DNA from: Phaseolus vulgaris
Taxonomy: Eukaryota > Streptophyta > Magnoliopsida > Fabales > Fabaceae
DNA length: 64,000 nucleotides
Direction of reading: 5' to 3'
NCBI RefSeq assembly: GCF_000499845.2
Contig: NC_023749.2
Coordinates: 14,904,698 to 14,968,697 of the forward strand
This document shows, in pieces, positions 22,877 to 35,894 of this stretch (the stretch's first letter is position 1; each line of letters starts with the position of its first letter). Both the position numbers and the translations under genes were made by a program. The notes below the pieces were generated by a model. That model was given only the letters and a program-made list of their open reading frames with translations. It was not told the origin of the DNA and did no database searches.

Positions 22877-23437
22877 GTGTTCCAAAGTGTCAGTTTCTTC
22901 AACATTTGCCTGATAAAGTCAAATTGAAGTTAGCATCTTAGAAAAGTAAATTTCTTAGCATGATAGGTCGGATTCAGTTGGTCAATACGGTGATTATTGG
23001 ATTTCTAGCTTATAACTTTAATATGTATAAATGACCCGTTTCACTTTTTAAGCAAGTTGAGTAGTGGTGTCGAAATTTTATTTGAATTGATGATATTCTG
23101 AAAAAAGGCATAGCTACCGTTAAATGGACTACGATTTGTTCTCCTCTTGAGAATGGAGGTTTGAAGATTGTTAACCTTCATCATGAAAATAATGTGTATC
23201 TTCTTGAGCTTGCTTGGAACTTTGCTTATAGCAACAGGCCTTGGTCTTTTCTCCTGAAAGCCAGAGTTCTTAAATAAAAAATATAAGCTTAGAATGGTTT
23301 ATAGATCATCCTCTCTTTGGCCTGGAATTAAATAGTTTTATGACACTATTCTTGACCATACTTCTTGACTATTGGTACAAGTACTTTTATTAATTTTTGG
23401 AATGATAAATGGTGTTCTACTACTTCTCTAACAACAA
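22877..23437 (+). pseudogene. LINE reverse-transcriptase fragment, plus strand
   Basis: About 560 bp encode, with stops and shifts, the end of a plant L1-type reverse transcriptase and the start of the region downstream (QHLPDKVKLKLAS, GRIQLVNTVI, WTTICSPLENGGLKI, LAWNFAYSNRPWS). It is closely similar to the reverse complement of about 24860-25412 in the neighbouring minus-strand LINE. The two form an inverted repeat with a spacer of about 1.4 kb. It lacks both LINE ends, so it is a separate fragment. Confidence 0.85.
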
Positions 23438-23509
23438 TGTATTAATACATGTATCACTATGTAACTTGATATTTCAGCTAGACTGACACCTAACAACAAT
23501 CATCTCTCA

Positions 23510-26500
23510 TCACATGAAAAATGTATTATTAAAAAAAATAAAGAAAATACAAAAAAGAAAATATGGGGAGACTAGACCAAAACCCATATGGTAACAAAAA
23601 CGATACATAAGTAGACTATACCTATTCATAAAGAATTCTAAGAATAGGCTAGATTGAAGCCTATTATACCAATGAAATGATTTTCTATGAATAAATCCTA
23701 AATTAGCCAACTTATCAGCACACGCATTCTTCTCAGGAAAAATATGAGTAACCCTAAACTTGATTTTCCCACAGTAATTAAGATAAGTATTTCATTGGTT
23801 ACGAAGCATCCACGGAACATTAGTCCTAGCAGTGAACGCATCACAAACCAACGCAGAATCACATTCAAGCCAGACATTAGTAAGCCCAATCTTTTGAGCT
23901 TCCTCCATAGCATGTATAACTCCATAAAACTCAGCAAAAATAGCAATTTGAACATCAAGAAACGCAGAGAAAACACCAATAAATTACCTCATACTCCCAT
24001 AGAAAATACCTTCACAAGTAACAAGACCAAGATACCCCCTAGCAGCCATCAATATTAATTTTAACCCAACCTGGTGAAGGAAACTCCTATCTAACAGGAA
24101 GAGGACGAAGAACATTACCACTATGAGTATTAATACCAAAAAACTCAATGATGTTGAAATCCAACATATCATTCTTCATTGAAGCTTTAGACAAATTTTC
24201 CACTAGATAAGTTAAATCTTTAATTACCGAAATAGCCTTAGAAACCTCAATCTTATCCGGAAATCTAGCATGATTCCTCATACGCCATATCATTCAAATA
24301 GAAAAAGTTATCACAATAAGCTTAATCAAATTAACCAAAGGACTACCATTACTCTTAATAAAAGAAACAAGATCATCCTTATTAGAAAAATGAGAAGTAA
24401 GAAAAATCTTCCAAACCAAACTCCAAATATGCAACACATTAGAACATTAAAAAAAAATGTTGAATAGATTCCTCATGCTTTTCACAAAGCGTACACATAG
24501 AACATACATATATGCAAACCTTTATTCTGAATATGTTGATCTGTAGGAAGCCACCCATAAAAAACCTTTCAGAGTACTTGAGTTTTGGAAGGATGAATAG
24601 ATGAAGACCAAATGTATTTACCCCAACCATAGGGAACTCCTGGTTCCAAGAAAAAAAGTCCTAACTGATTTAAGAGTCAAACGACCAGACTCATCTATTA
24701 TCTAATTAGGAATATCCTGCTCCTCCCTAACCATGATATGATTAAAAAAATGAGGCATCTGTTGTAAAGATAAAAGAATTTCCAATCACAACCTGTCCAA
24801 ATGTGAGAGATTGTATCCGGAATGCTAGCACCATCAAATAACCTTGCAATATTTGCCAAAAAAGTAGTAGAACACCATGTATCATTCCATAAATTAATAA
24901 AAGAACTTCTACCAACAGTCCAAGAAGTATAATCAAGTATAGTAGAATAAAGCTGCTTAATTTCAGGTCAAAGAGAGAAGGATCTATAAATCATTTTAAA
25001 CTCGTATTTTGATTTAAGAACCTTGACTTTCAAGAGCAAAGATAAAGGCCTGTTGCTATAAGCAAAGTTGCAAGAAAGCTTAAGAAGATATGCTTAATTT
25101 TCATGATGAAGGTTAATAATCTTCAAATCTCCATTCTCAAGAGGTGAACAAATTGTTGTCCAATTAATGGTAGCTGTGCCCTTTTTCAGAATATCACCAG
25201 TCCAAATAAAATTTCGACACCATTGCTCAACTTGCTTAAGAAGTGAAACATACTATTTATACATATTAAAGTTATAAGCTAGAAATCCAATAATCACCGT
25301 ATTAACCAATTGAATCTGACCCATCATGCTAAGAGATTTACCTTTCCAAGATGCTAGCTTCAATTTGACTTTATCAACCAAATGTTGAAGAAATCGACAT
25401 TTTGGAGCACCAACAAAGATATCCTAAATAATTGATAGGCAAACAACCATGACTACATGAAAAAATACGTTGAATTTTGGTGACAAATCTTGTAGAATTA
25501 TCCATGGTGAAAAAACTACTTTTATAGTTATTAACATATTGACCAGAAAAATCACCATATGTTTTAAGAAAAATATTCAAATTTCTAAGAGATTTAATAT
25601 ACTTTCTACAAAAAACAATTATGTCATCAACATATAAATATGCGAGGAGTGAGATAACCTTGCGAACTAGCCATATGTAAAATTTTCTTATCATTCACAG
25701 GCTTAGAGATACCTCTACTGAGAACTTGCTCTGCAAGACAGAAAAGTAAAGGAGACAAAGGATTACCTTGTCTGACACCTCTACTGCAAGGAAAAAAACC
25801 CACTAAACGACCATTTATTCTTATAGAAAGCATCGTTGAACAGAGAATTGTACTAATCCAACCGACAAACGAGGGGTGAAAACCAAAGCGTGTAAAAACT
25901 AATAATTAGAAATTCCAACTCAGAGTGTTAAAGGCTTTATGAATATCTACTTTGTAATCCACATTACCTCCTCTAACCTTTTTAGAAAACATGTTAATAG
26001 CTTCATAAGCAATACCAATGCAATCCTGAATTTGTGTACCCTGCACAAGCCCATATTGATTAGGAAAAATGATTCTAGCAGCCACAAGTGCAAGCCTATC
26101 CGCCAATATCTTGGAAATAATCTTAAATTTGAAATTAGGAACAACAATTGGCCTCAATCTTCAATGGAGTCAGCACCCTGAAACTTATGAATAAGAGATA
26201 CCACATTACTGTTCATTCTAGGGAGAATCCAATTTTGTTTAAAAAACTGTTGAACAACATTGCAAACATATGTCCCAATAATGTCCTAGTAAGAATGATA
26301 GAAAACATCACCAAAACCATCAGGAACAAGAGCATTATTCCCATTAAGACTAAAAAGAATAGTCTTGATTTCCAAAGAGTCAAGACATTTAATGAACATC
26401 ATATTCTCCTAAGAGGAAACTAGCTCAGGAATATAAGAATCAATAAAATCCTTCATAATACTTGTATCTAGAACATTAGAAATAGACTCAGCATAAAGAT

Positions 26501-27700
26501 TTTTATAAAAATCCAAAATATGACCCTCAATGAGTTTATGATCCTCAGTAACCTCATTATTAATCCGTAGACGATGAATCCCACTATAATTATTTCTCCT
26601 TTTGACCACAACATGGAAAAAGCAGTATTTCGATCTCCATCTTTGAACCATAACATCTTAGCCTTTTCTTTCCAAAGCAAATATTGACAGTGAAGAGTAT
26701 GATCAAACTCCTCCTTAACTATCTTTTCTTGATAGAGAAGCCCATCAATATCAGACAAACTAGCAATCTCTAAGTTTTGTTGAATACCAAGGAGGAGACC
26801 CTGCTTAAAAAGAACTGCATTGTGAACATTACCAAAAGAATTTTTATTCTAGTCTTGGAGCTCAATTTTTAACCTTTTTAACTTATGTTGCAAAATAAAC
26901 ATAGGACAACCAACAACCTTATTAGCACAAGAATCATGAATAAGCTTCAGACATGAAATATCCCGAAGCCACATAGAAAAGAAACGAAAATTGCTAACCT
27001 TCCTCAAAGAATTACTAGAAAGACTAGCAAAAATAGGGGAATGATCAGAACAATTTTTATCAAGAACCTGATAAGTACAAGAATCTCATTTATCCAGACA
27101 CACTCCAATACATAAAGCCCTGTCCAGTCTTCTATGAATTCTATGCAACCCTCTCCTTCCATTACACCAAGTATAAGAAGCTCCAGTAAAAGACATACAA
27201 GAAAGATCATTAATATTAATCCAATCAAGAAATTCATTTCAAGAAACCTGACTAGGAGCCACCCCCCTTTACAGTCATCCGTCGATAACACAACATTAAA
27301 ATCTCTCAGAATACACCAAGGCCCTAAGAAGGAACTTAAATCCCTTCACAAAAACCATCTAGCCAAGTATATGTTAGCACCATAAACACCTGCAAAGCTA
27401 AAGCATTTATCATGCAAAAGACAAGTTACCGAAATAAACATATCATTAATCAAGAAATTTTGGACAAGATTAGGAACCGACAAACACCAAAGCTTGGCAG
27501 CTTTATTAACAATAAGAGACGTAGCCACCAAATGCATATTAACAGATTTGAAAAGGACGTCGAAAGCATTAGTGTACGCATCATGGGTTCAACAAGAAAA
27601 ACCAGGAGGGGTTATGTAGTTTAAGTAAACTAATCAACATCTCCATAATTTTGTGGTTTCTCAGTCCTCTAACATTACAGAAAAATGAAGAGACCTTCAT
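23510..27700 (-). pseudogene. LINE ORF2: endonuclease, reverse transcriptase, RNase H
   Basis: The ATG is at 27700-27698 and opens with NVRGLRN, typical of the apurinic-type endonuclease start. Endonuclease blocks follow in shifting frames down to about 26900 (RRLDRAL, DHSPIF). The reverse transcriptase lies about 26660-25000: FRPIVVPN-like start, KVDIHKAFNTLSW, SRGVRQGNPLSPLLF, and LYVDDIIVF near 25630 with the Asp pair intact. A zf-RVT segment with CSMCTLCEKHEESIQHFF lies near 24520-24450. An RNase H domain follows at about 24070-23690 (WVKINIDG, FYGVIHAMEEA, LECDSALV, CADKLANLGF). In life it nicks target DNA and copies element RNA onto it. Multiple stops and shifts mean no full enzyme can be made. 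Confidence 0.88.
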
Positions 27701-28023
27701 TGTGACATTGTAGAGAGAATTGCCTTAGCAATTTTTTTGGATTTACCAGTCCCCTTAGGTGGTCTCTCTGGTTTTCTTTTAGTGTGAACTATTTCCTCCC
27801 CAGTATCACTGGCATTCTCCTCCATCTCATTAGGATCAGCCCAAAATTTTGAAACAACCTGATTTTTAACAGTGATATGGTCTGAATTAATTTCAGCAAT
27901 GACAGTTGGAATAATTGACGCACCAATATTAGGATCACCTCCCACATCTGTAGTTTCCGAACCATCAAGAGAGGAAAAGTGATTTTGCAGGACCAATGAT
28001 AGTTCTTTAATATCCCCAAGAGA

Positions 28024-28250
28024 TTTAGCCTTCCGAGAGGAGGTATGAGGCGACGAAGATGGTACAGTCACAATAGCAGAGACTTCCACATTATGACCGT
28101 CAATAGAAGTCTTAATTGGTGCTTTAGTATCTTCATGTAATTTAGCCCTTCAAGGAGAGGTAAGACACAACGAAGATGGTACAACCACAGGAACAGAGAC
28201 CTCCACATGATGATCATCAATAAGAGTCGTAACTGAATGTGACTTTGAGC
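28024..28250 (-). repeat. 117-bp imperfect tandem duplication in LINE ORF1
   Basis: 28024-28140 and 28141-28250 share the same order of blocks (TTTAGCC..., CGAAGATGGTACA, CAGAGAC, TCCACAT, ATCAATA-like). 117 is a multiple of three, so in an intact ORF1 the duplication would have kept the frame. Confidence 0.75.
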
Positions 28251-28283
28251 CCTTGGCTTGCATAAGAGCAGGTGAATTCCTTA

Positions 28284-28764
28284 GCCTTGGTTTGCACAAA
28301 ACGCGACAGATTTGAGGTCAAACGGATGAGTATTCACCCAGGAAAAAAATCAAACAGTTTCACACACAAACGAACCTTCCTTTCAGCCCGGGCAGTGATG
28401 ATTAAAAAATTTATTTCGAATCTTGTGGGACTAGTTTGGGGCTCAAATCTCATCCAAAACTCAATAGACACAATGACGAATGTCTGGAAAAAATTTCAGA
28501 CCAAAATAACCAAGGAGTAAGGCGCAGTAAGTCCCAGACCGAGAATGAACAAAACCGGTTTTCCGAAAACAAAACGTCATGACTTTTCTTCCCCTTATCT
28601 TCTTTCTGTGATTTGTTTATGGACGTACCTCCTTACCTGGGTTCAAACAACATATGAAAGTACTTGTGTGAATTTTTTCAGCGCAATACGGACCCGAAAA
28701 AAAATTGCAGAAAGTAGGGCGAAATTTCACAAGTTTTGCTAGAGGTTAGCCTTGGTTTGCACAA
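28284..28764. mobile_element. 481-bp insert with a 465-bp period and 9-bp target duplication
   Basis: AATTCCTTA flanks it at 28275-28283 and 28765-28773. The insert begins and ends with the same 16 bases (GCCTTGGTTTGCACAA; 28284-28299 and 28749-28764), spaced 465 bp apart, as expected for slightly more than one monomer of a tandem repeat or circle. No terminal inverted repeats, poly(A) tail or coding potential is seen. An alternative reading is a 444-bp insert (28302-28745) with a 21-bp duplication. That would require AATTCCTTA to have occurred twice beforehand, so it is less economical. The family is unknown. Confidence 0.7.
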
Positions 28765-29990
28765 AATTCCTTATCCGAGGCATCCTCGAGAGGAGGCATA
28801 TCTGCAAAATCATCCTCCATGCTACCTGTTTTATCAGAAGCAAGGTGACTATGCATTAGCCCCACCAGGAGCATCAACTTTCAATTTATCAGTGGGGCCT
28901 TCCACGAGCTTCGAATGCGGATCCTTCTTCCGATACTATTTACATTATTTAGGAACTGCAGTTGTCCCCTGTTCCTGTTCATCAGAAGGTGTCTTATGAG
29001 AAGGTTTATGTTGAGGCCCAGGAACACAACCCTGATCATGGATCTCTCGACACTGAGCAAGATCATGCCTAATCATTTTACAGTGAGAGAAAAATAGAGG
29101 GAGCCATTCATATTCCACACTAGCTACAAAAGCAATGTTTGGACGTTCAACCAAGAGGAGATCGGGAAGAGGGTACAACATATCAATATCCACCAACAAT
29201 CTAACAAACATACCCTTATTCTTTCTCATAGTATGCTCATCCAAAGGCAAAGGAGTACCTAGACCTCTGATGATGGAAAATACCGTCCTTGGTCTGCAAT
29301 ACTCCAAAGGCAAATGGTAGATTCTAACCGAGGCTTGATTTTTGGTACTCTTCATGGTAGCTAAGACAAAGTCTTTTGTCTAGGCAAAAAATCTTAAGAA
29401 ACCAGGAGATAACTTCAAGGAACCCATCCCTAGGGCCCATCGCATGTCTTCTAAAGAAGCAGACTCAAACTCATAGAAATCGTTCCCAAGAGGATTTGCT
29501 TTCCACTATCTAAGAGTCTTCCACACCAACTACAACTTTTTAGTTAAATCTAGGTGTGTGAGGGGTTTTTCCCCCTTAGATAGAATAATTCAACCATGAA
29601 GATCGGTCTTGCAATCCTCAAGACCAACCAAGTAATATGCCTTATCAATCATGCTCCGACGCAAGCTTGTCATGCGCAGATCGCACACCATCATACTTCT
29701 CGTGCAGATCGCGCACCACCACACGTCTCACGTCGCAGTGGACCGCCGCAAGTAGCGCACGCCACGCGCATAGCATCCTCCGCTCGTCGCTCGTCGTCGT
29801 CTTCTGCACAGGGTCGCTCACGTCACTCCCTCTCGCACGCAGGGACGCCGCAGCAAGGCAGTTGTTCGTTTGCAACCTTCATGATGCACCCCACCAGAAC
29901 TGCGAGCACCGCCACATCAAACCACAGAAACCCTAACATTGTCGTGCCTCCGCACCGCACAAACTCTAATTTCTTGAAACTTTGTAATAT

Positions 29991-32900
29991 TTTTTATTCA
30001 AATTTATCATTTAAGTAATAATTCTATTTTCTTTAACAATTTTTTATTTAAAAAAAAATCAAAGAAAATCAATATCACTCTGAAATACAAATGAGTATTA
30101 TTTGATCAAGTCACTCCTAGCTAACACTGAATATTCTTTAGGCTCGTAGCCACTCTTAACTAACCCTAGTCAAGTATTCTTTACTCAAGTCACTTATGTC
30201 TGACCACTAAATATTCTTTCACAACTCACTTCTAGCTCAAGATTCTTACAAGGTCGAAAAAGTTATTGTTTATGCTACTAAAGAAGGTAGCGTCTTTTGA
30301 CTTATACAATGTTTAAACCTTCTCTACTACTTTGCAGGGATGAACACAAATGTTCTTACAAAGCTTTTTGGAGCACATGAAAATTTTAGCAGAGTTTCAA
30401 TGCCTGCAAATTATGATTGTTGTTGTTCTTCTCTTCTAAGCATGTCTTTAAATAAGCTCTAAAAAAATAGTTATTGCATTATCCTTTTCTAGTTGTTGAC
30501 AAGCTTTACATGTCTTGCTTTTCTTTGCTCTATCGTTTGATGAGATTTTACGTTGAGAAACATTAAATTCATGGCATGCAACATTAATATATTTTATCTT
30601 CTTTACGTAATTTCTTTGATAGTTAACAATACTTATCTTCATCTGTAGTAGAATCTTTTACACAAAACAATGGTTAAAAGTGCACATCGTACATGGCAAA
30701 TAGCTTATGTCAAAAGACTTGACAGACATTGTAGCTTTTGCTCGATATATCTAAATGTTGGTGTTTAGTGTGAATTTTCTTAGGACTAGACATAAAAGAT
30801 ATTCTTTGTAATGCATACTCAAGCTTTAGGAATTTTCTTCATGAAAGTGTCATGTTGATCAATTGATTTTTCTTATCATTTCATATTCAATTTTTAATGT
30901 TGTGGTTGATTAACATGATGCTCTTATCGTCAAAGAAATAATGCACTTATATGATTTGATTTTTGTCATTTCAAACACAACTTCATGTTTTATTGGTTTA
31001 AGCACTTAATCGAAACTACATAGTGTTGACTTTTGAATTATGATTTTTTGAAATTTGTTTATCCCTTTAATATAATATTTTATATTTTAATCTATACCTA
31101 TATATAAAGATAATTCTCATTGTAACCGCTATTTTGGTGTACACATTTACTTTCCCATTTTATCCATATATTGGTTTTCATTTGTCGTCATTAAGTGCAT
31201 GAAGTTTGGTCCCTTGGTTGAATTAAGACGAGTGACTCTTCGTCAAACGTGTTCTCTTTTCCAATCCCCCTCACTCACTTTGTTTCCTCCACTCTCAAAT
31301 AAGTAAGTTTCTCATACTTTTGCGTTCAGATGTCCACATGGCGTTTTTTGTTTATTTCTTTACTATTTCCCCCCTAAATCCTTTTTTCTTTTTATTAAAG
31401 ACTCAAATTATTGTTTTATAAACATTAATCATTCACCACTTCTTTTTGTCTCCAAAGATAATTTCTTTTAAGTCTTAAACTAAAAAGAGATAAATGTTTT
31501 ATTAAGCTTATTTACATGTTTATGTTTTGTTTGGAAGTCATTAATTCAGAGGGGTAAAGAAGACCTAGAGGAGGAAGGATAAAGAGAAGGATGGAAACAA
31601 GAGTGTTTTTTTTTTCCCTTGACTCTTTTTATGTAAAGGAAATAAATGGTTACTAAAAGATGATGCAATCACATATTTGTATTTGTTCGAAGGTAACATT
31701 AATGGTGACACTAAAGTTATTAAAATATTCTTTCTCATTTGTATATTTAATTCTGAATTTAGTTTTAATAAATCTTATTAAATATATAATAAATACATAT
31801 AATCTCTTTTGTTCAATTTTTAATATTAAACATAATTATATATAAATAATAAAATAAAAAATATGGATACATAAACGTTGTAACGTTGTTGTGTTGTATT
31901 TTTGCTAGTATCAATAATGAGAGTTTCGTTTTTAAGTGATGGCATGACATATGAAATTACATGTCACTATAATGTGATATAACATATTCTTATAACATGG
32001 TATTCTTTCTTTCACACAAATAATATTCTTAAAGTGAGACAAAAAATAAAATATATAAAGGGACTAAAATGATGAAAAAAAATTTAAAGACCAAAACAAT
32101 ACAATGAAATATTAGAAAAACTAGTAGTATATTTATGTTTTAATTTATTAAGTAATTGTGAATGAAAAACTTAGAAATGAATGCATTTAAAAAAATGCTT
32201 TTAAAAATTGAAATATTTGAATTGTAACTTACCCATAAAAACAAACTCATGCACTCAAGTTTTTCACAATTTTAGAGGGTTGGGTATAAAATAACAAAGC
32301 TCATGACTTTCTTTATTTTCTTATTATAATAAAGTTATGAATGTGTTAAGACTAGATCGCTCTAATACTATCTAGAAATCATTAGACTATCTCTCTATAT
32401 AAAGTTTCCATCATTACAAATATGAATTTTCTATGAACTTTCCAAAATGTGTTTTATAATAACATTTATATACAATAAATCTTCTAATTGTTCATATAAT
32501 GAGAAAGAAAATCTATCATCAAATATAATTAAATGATAATCACAATCACATTTTTTTGTTCGTAATATTAAAATTGTTAATACATAAAATCATATATATT
32601 AAGAAATATTTAAGTTGCTGAAAGTTAACGTACAAATCATAATTAACATCCAACGTGTTAGTTTTTCCATATAAAGAAATATTTTATTTGAACAACTTTA
32701 AAAGACCTTTTTAAGGAATCAATTGATATTAATATAAATCATGAAACACAAAGAAAAACATATACGGATAAAAGCAAGAGAATTATTCTTGCATGTTTCT
32801 ATTTTCACAATATGAAATCTCAATAAGAAAAGGTAACCTTTTATTCATTAACAATGATATGCAGATAACACATGTCAACCATGTGTATGTACAAAGATTC

Positions 32901-33397
32901 AAATGTTCATATTATTGAGTACAAAAGATACTATCTGTAAAAGTTATACAAGTGACAAACATAATTTTAAAGATATTTTTAAAGACATATATAAAGATAT
33001 AAAAAAACTAGAAGATTAATGCACGAAGACTAAAGAATACATTTTAAAGATATAGCTTTTTTACTAAGTATTTTGTGTAATCATATTTTAAATGGAATAT
33101 GTTAAATATTTGTATTCTTTATTTTCTGAAGTTTTCCGCTTGTGAGAAATATATTGTTATATTTTTTCTTTGATAGTAATCTATTTCATCTATCTTTTTT
33201 ATTCTAGTTTGAAGTGCCAACTAAAATATCAGTGTTTTTAGTCTTGGGAGAAGTTTGAAAATGACTATCTGTAGTTTATGTAGTCGTTATAATAAATTTT
33301 GATTAATAAAATTATTTTTGTAATTTAAGGAAGAACATATGTAACTTAAGAGTTATGGGTGAATCAATATAAGTTTATGGATGTTCATCTATGTTAG
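29991..33397. other. AT-rich intergenic DNA
   Basis: No ORF with a recognisable family and no bounded element. Around 30100-30240 the block TATTCTTT...CAAGTCACT recurs loosely three to four times; otherwise nothing stands out. Confidence 0.5.
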
Positions 33398-33779
33398 CAC
33401 TATAATAAAATCATCAAATAGAAATCAATTTTAGTTATCAAAATATTTGTTACAATAGTAACTAAATTAGATACCATTTTAGAAACTAAAAGAATTGGTT
33501 TCTAATTAGTTTCTATTATTGTTGAAATAGTTTCTAAATTGGTACCTAATTAGTAATAATGTTTTAACTACCAATTATTTAAATTCTAAATTTGGTAAAA
33601 ACAAAACCTTGTTGGTTGCTAATTAAATACCAATTTAGAAACCATTTAACAATAATAGAAACTAATTTAGAAACCAAAAATTTATTTAGTCCCTAAAATG
33701 GTCTCTAATTTAATCACTATAGCAACTAATTATTTTTTGTTTCTAAAATTGATTTCTATTTCATGATTTTCTTTTAGTG
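33398..33779. mobile_element. CACTA-type MITE, complete
   Basis: 382 bp starting CACTATAATAAAATCAT and ending with the inverted counterpart ATGATTTTCTTTTAGTG; the inverted ends extend about 38 bp. A 3-bp duplication TAG flanks it (33395-33397; 33780-33782). The interior is also largely self-complementary (TTTCTAA/TTAGAAA blocks), so a single strand could fold along its length. No coding capacity. Confidence 0.85.
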
Positions 33780-33937
33780 TAGGTTCTTATTTAGATGGTC
33801 AACCAATTTGAGAGAAATTTTTTATACCTATATTCAACATTCTTAGAGTCTTTTTGTAACTTTAGGATGACTATTATTGATGAGTTTGCCTTCACAATCT
33901 AGAAAAAAAAAACTATATGTTCCATATGAATTTAGAT

Positions 33938-34345
33938 ACCAAAATAATTAGTTATTATATTGATTAAGTTAGAGATAATTTTATAAACTAAAAAATATCA
34001 ATAATTTATATTATTAATAAAAATTTATAAAATGGTTTCGCAATTGGTATCTACCATTAACTACCAAAGTTTTAGTTACTAACTACTTTATATTCTAAAT
34101 TAAGTTATATTAGTCTTTTAGAGACTAATTTAGAATATAAAATATTAGTTGCTAAAACCTTGATAGCTAATTTAGATACCGGTTTAGAAACATTTATTTA
34201 TTTATTTATTTATTAATAATAAAATTCACTTTAGATATCAATAATTTTTTAGTTTCTAAACTAGTATCTAATTTAGTCAATATAGTAACTAATTATTTTT
34301 AGTCTCTAAATTTGTTTGCTATTCAATTATGTTTCACATTAATGT
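33938..34345. repeat. Degenerate copy of the same MITE family
   Basis: The internal blocks of the 33398-33779 element recur in the same order (ATTAGTTATTATATTGATTA, CTACCAA, GATACCGGTTTAGAAAC, GTCTCTAAATT). The terminal CACTA/TAGTG ends are not preserved. Confidence 0.7.
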
Positions 34346-34694
34346 AACCTTTTATAATAATTAAAAATATTAATTATGTCAATTTCAAATGCATTTAAAA
34401 AAAAATCGATTTTTTACATCAGTTCGAAACATAACTAATATAAAATGTATGTAAAATGTTACTCTTTTTATATTAAATGTAAATGATTTATAATGAACAT
34501 ACAATTAGTATAAGAAGTATTTTTTAACTAAGATAAAAAATATTTTCTACAACACTGAAAACACTTATCATAAGTATTATTAGTTAATTTAAGACTCTTA
34601 CCTTTATATAATAACTCAACTTATTTACCTTTATATAATACCTCAACTTATTAAGAATAGTACTAAGCAAACTTCTACCTTTATGTAAAACTTT

Positions 34695-34697
<3 letters not shown>

Positions 34698-34745
<48 letters not shown>
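34698..34745. repeat. (TA)n microsatellite
   Basis: About 24 uninterrupted TA units. Confidence 0.95.
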
Positions 34746-34747
<2 letters not shown>

Positions 34748-35890
34748 TAAAAGGAAACTACTCACCATTTTCAAAAAAATTGAAAGTATTTATTTAGAGA
34801 ACCTAACAGATAAAGTAGATTATACTTACTTGTGTTTGAGTTATTCAAAATACAACTCATGCATAGCAAATAAATGTTGGTAATGCTTAACAAAGACCAC
34901 ACAAAAAGGAAAATAAGAAACCAAATAAAAAAAGAGAAAAAAACCAAAAATTAAAGAAAATACGAGCCTTAAAAAAAACTTCACATACTTTCATTTAGTT
35001 CAAAGTCCTTCTTCATATTTGATAGATGTTGAACTCTTTACTCATTGGTATTACAATTCAATGATTCTACATTGCCAAAAATATTCAAGTTCTGTTAAAA
35101 CATACGTTATTAGACATAAATAAATAGACTATGTTACATGAATTTTTGTTTTACTAAATGTCAAATATTAAGCCTTTTTTTTTATATTTGCAAATACTAG
35201 GCATTAAATACAAGATATATTATAATAAGTACTCACTAGGTCTCCAGCCATCAAGAGTTTGACTAAAAGTATGCGCACGAGTTAATATGGCCATTCTTTA
35301 TCTAGCTATTATGATTGAATTCTACAAAAAAAATGTGCTTGACTATAAAATATAAATTAACAGATATAAAAGATATAAACATTTTGGCACAACATTTTTA
35401 TCTTTATAGTAAAGGGTTTGGGTAGAGTCTACAATAGATTTTCCATCAGATAATTTTTAACAAGATTTTTGAACAATTTATCTTAATCTTTTTATCAACA
35501 TTATTTTCATCATCAACTAACTAAATAAGTATTTATTTTATGCAGGTCTCTTTGAGCACATGGGTTGTATTTATGAGTTGGTGGAAGCTGAAAAGGTCAG
35601 GTGTCGTGTTCTATAAAATTATTGGGACCACGCGGACGGTGGAGAGAAAAAAACGTTAATTGAATGTAAGAAAAATTAGAAAAACACGTAGAACAGTTCT
35701 TCCACCTATTTGACTACTTCAGTTCTGTTTGTGCGTTTAAAATTGTCAATAAAAACACGTTAAAAGTATGATCTTGACGTACCTTTAGTTCATGGTTTGC
35801 TTCTTAATTTTTGTTTGAGTTGGTGTTGTGTTTATAGTTTGGTTTTGCATTTTCTCTTTGAGGTGGTGATGTGTTGTTTGGCTGTTTGCA
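34746..35890. other. AT-rich intergenic DNA
   Basis: No recognisable gene or element. Confidence 0.55.
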
Positions 35891-35894
35891 TTGT

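Larger units (their letters stand above)
27697..29600 (-). pseudogene. LINE ORF1 (DUF4283-type RNA-binding protein), broken
   Basis: The N-terminal half (about 29600-28945) carries the DUF4283-like region with W-x-A-N-P-L-G, MRWALGMGSLKLSPG and the stretch FVRLLVDIDM...LLVERPNIAFVASVEYEWLP. A zinc-knuckle-like CKMIRHDLAQCREIH follows. Several stops interrupt it. The 481-bp insert at 28284-28764 splits the low-complexity C-terminal half. The C-terminal part (28089-27697) ends in a Lys-rich segment. The last codon and stop overlap the ORF2 start as ATGA. ORF1 proteins of this class bind element RNA and accompany ORF2 protein. Confidence 0.82.
23438..29990 (-). mobile_element. Decayed L1-type LINE, minus strand
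   Basis: Read from high to low coordinates: a GC-rich 5' leader (about 29990-29620), ORF1, and ORF2 with endonuclease, reverse transcriptase, zinc-knuckle and RNase H domains, then a 3' tail ending near 23440-23520. Stops and frameshifts are frequent. ORF1 carries a 481-bp insertion at 28284-28764. No clear poly(A) tail or target duplication was found. The 5' boundary is an estimate from the end of the GC-rich leader. Confidence 0.85.

Noticed and set aside
28281..28766. 21-bp target duplication around a 444-bp insert
   Set aside because: It would need the adjacent AATTCCTTA to be present twice beforehand. A 9-bp duplication with a 481-bp insert explains both repeats with fewer assumptions.
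29596..30018. 140-residue Ala/His/Arg/Ser-rich ORF
   Set aside because: Opposite strand of the GC-rich LINE leader; composition alone keeps it open.
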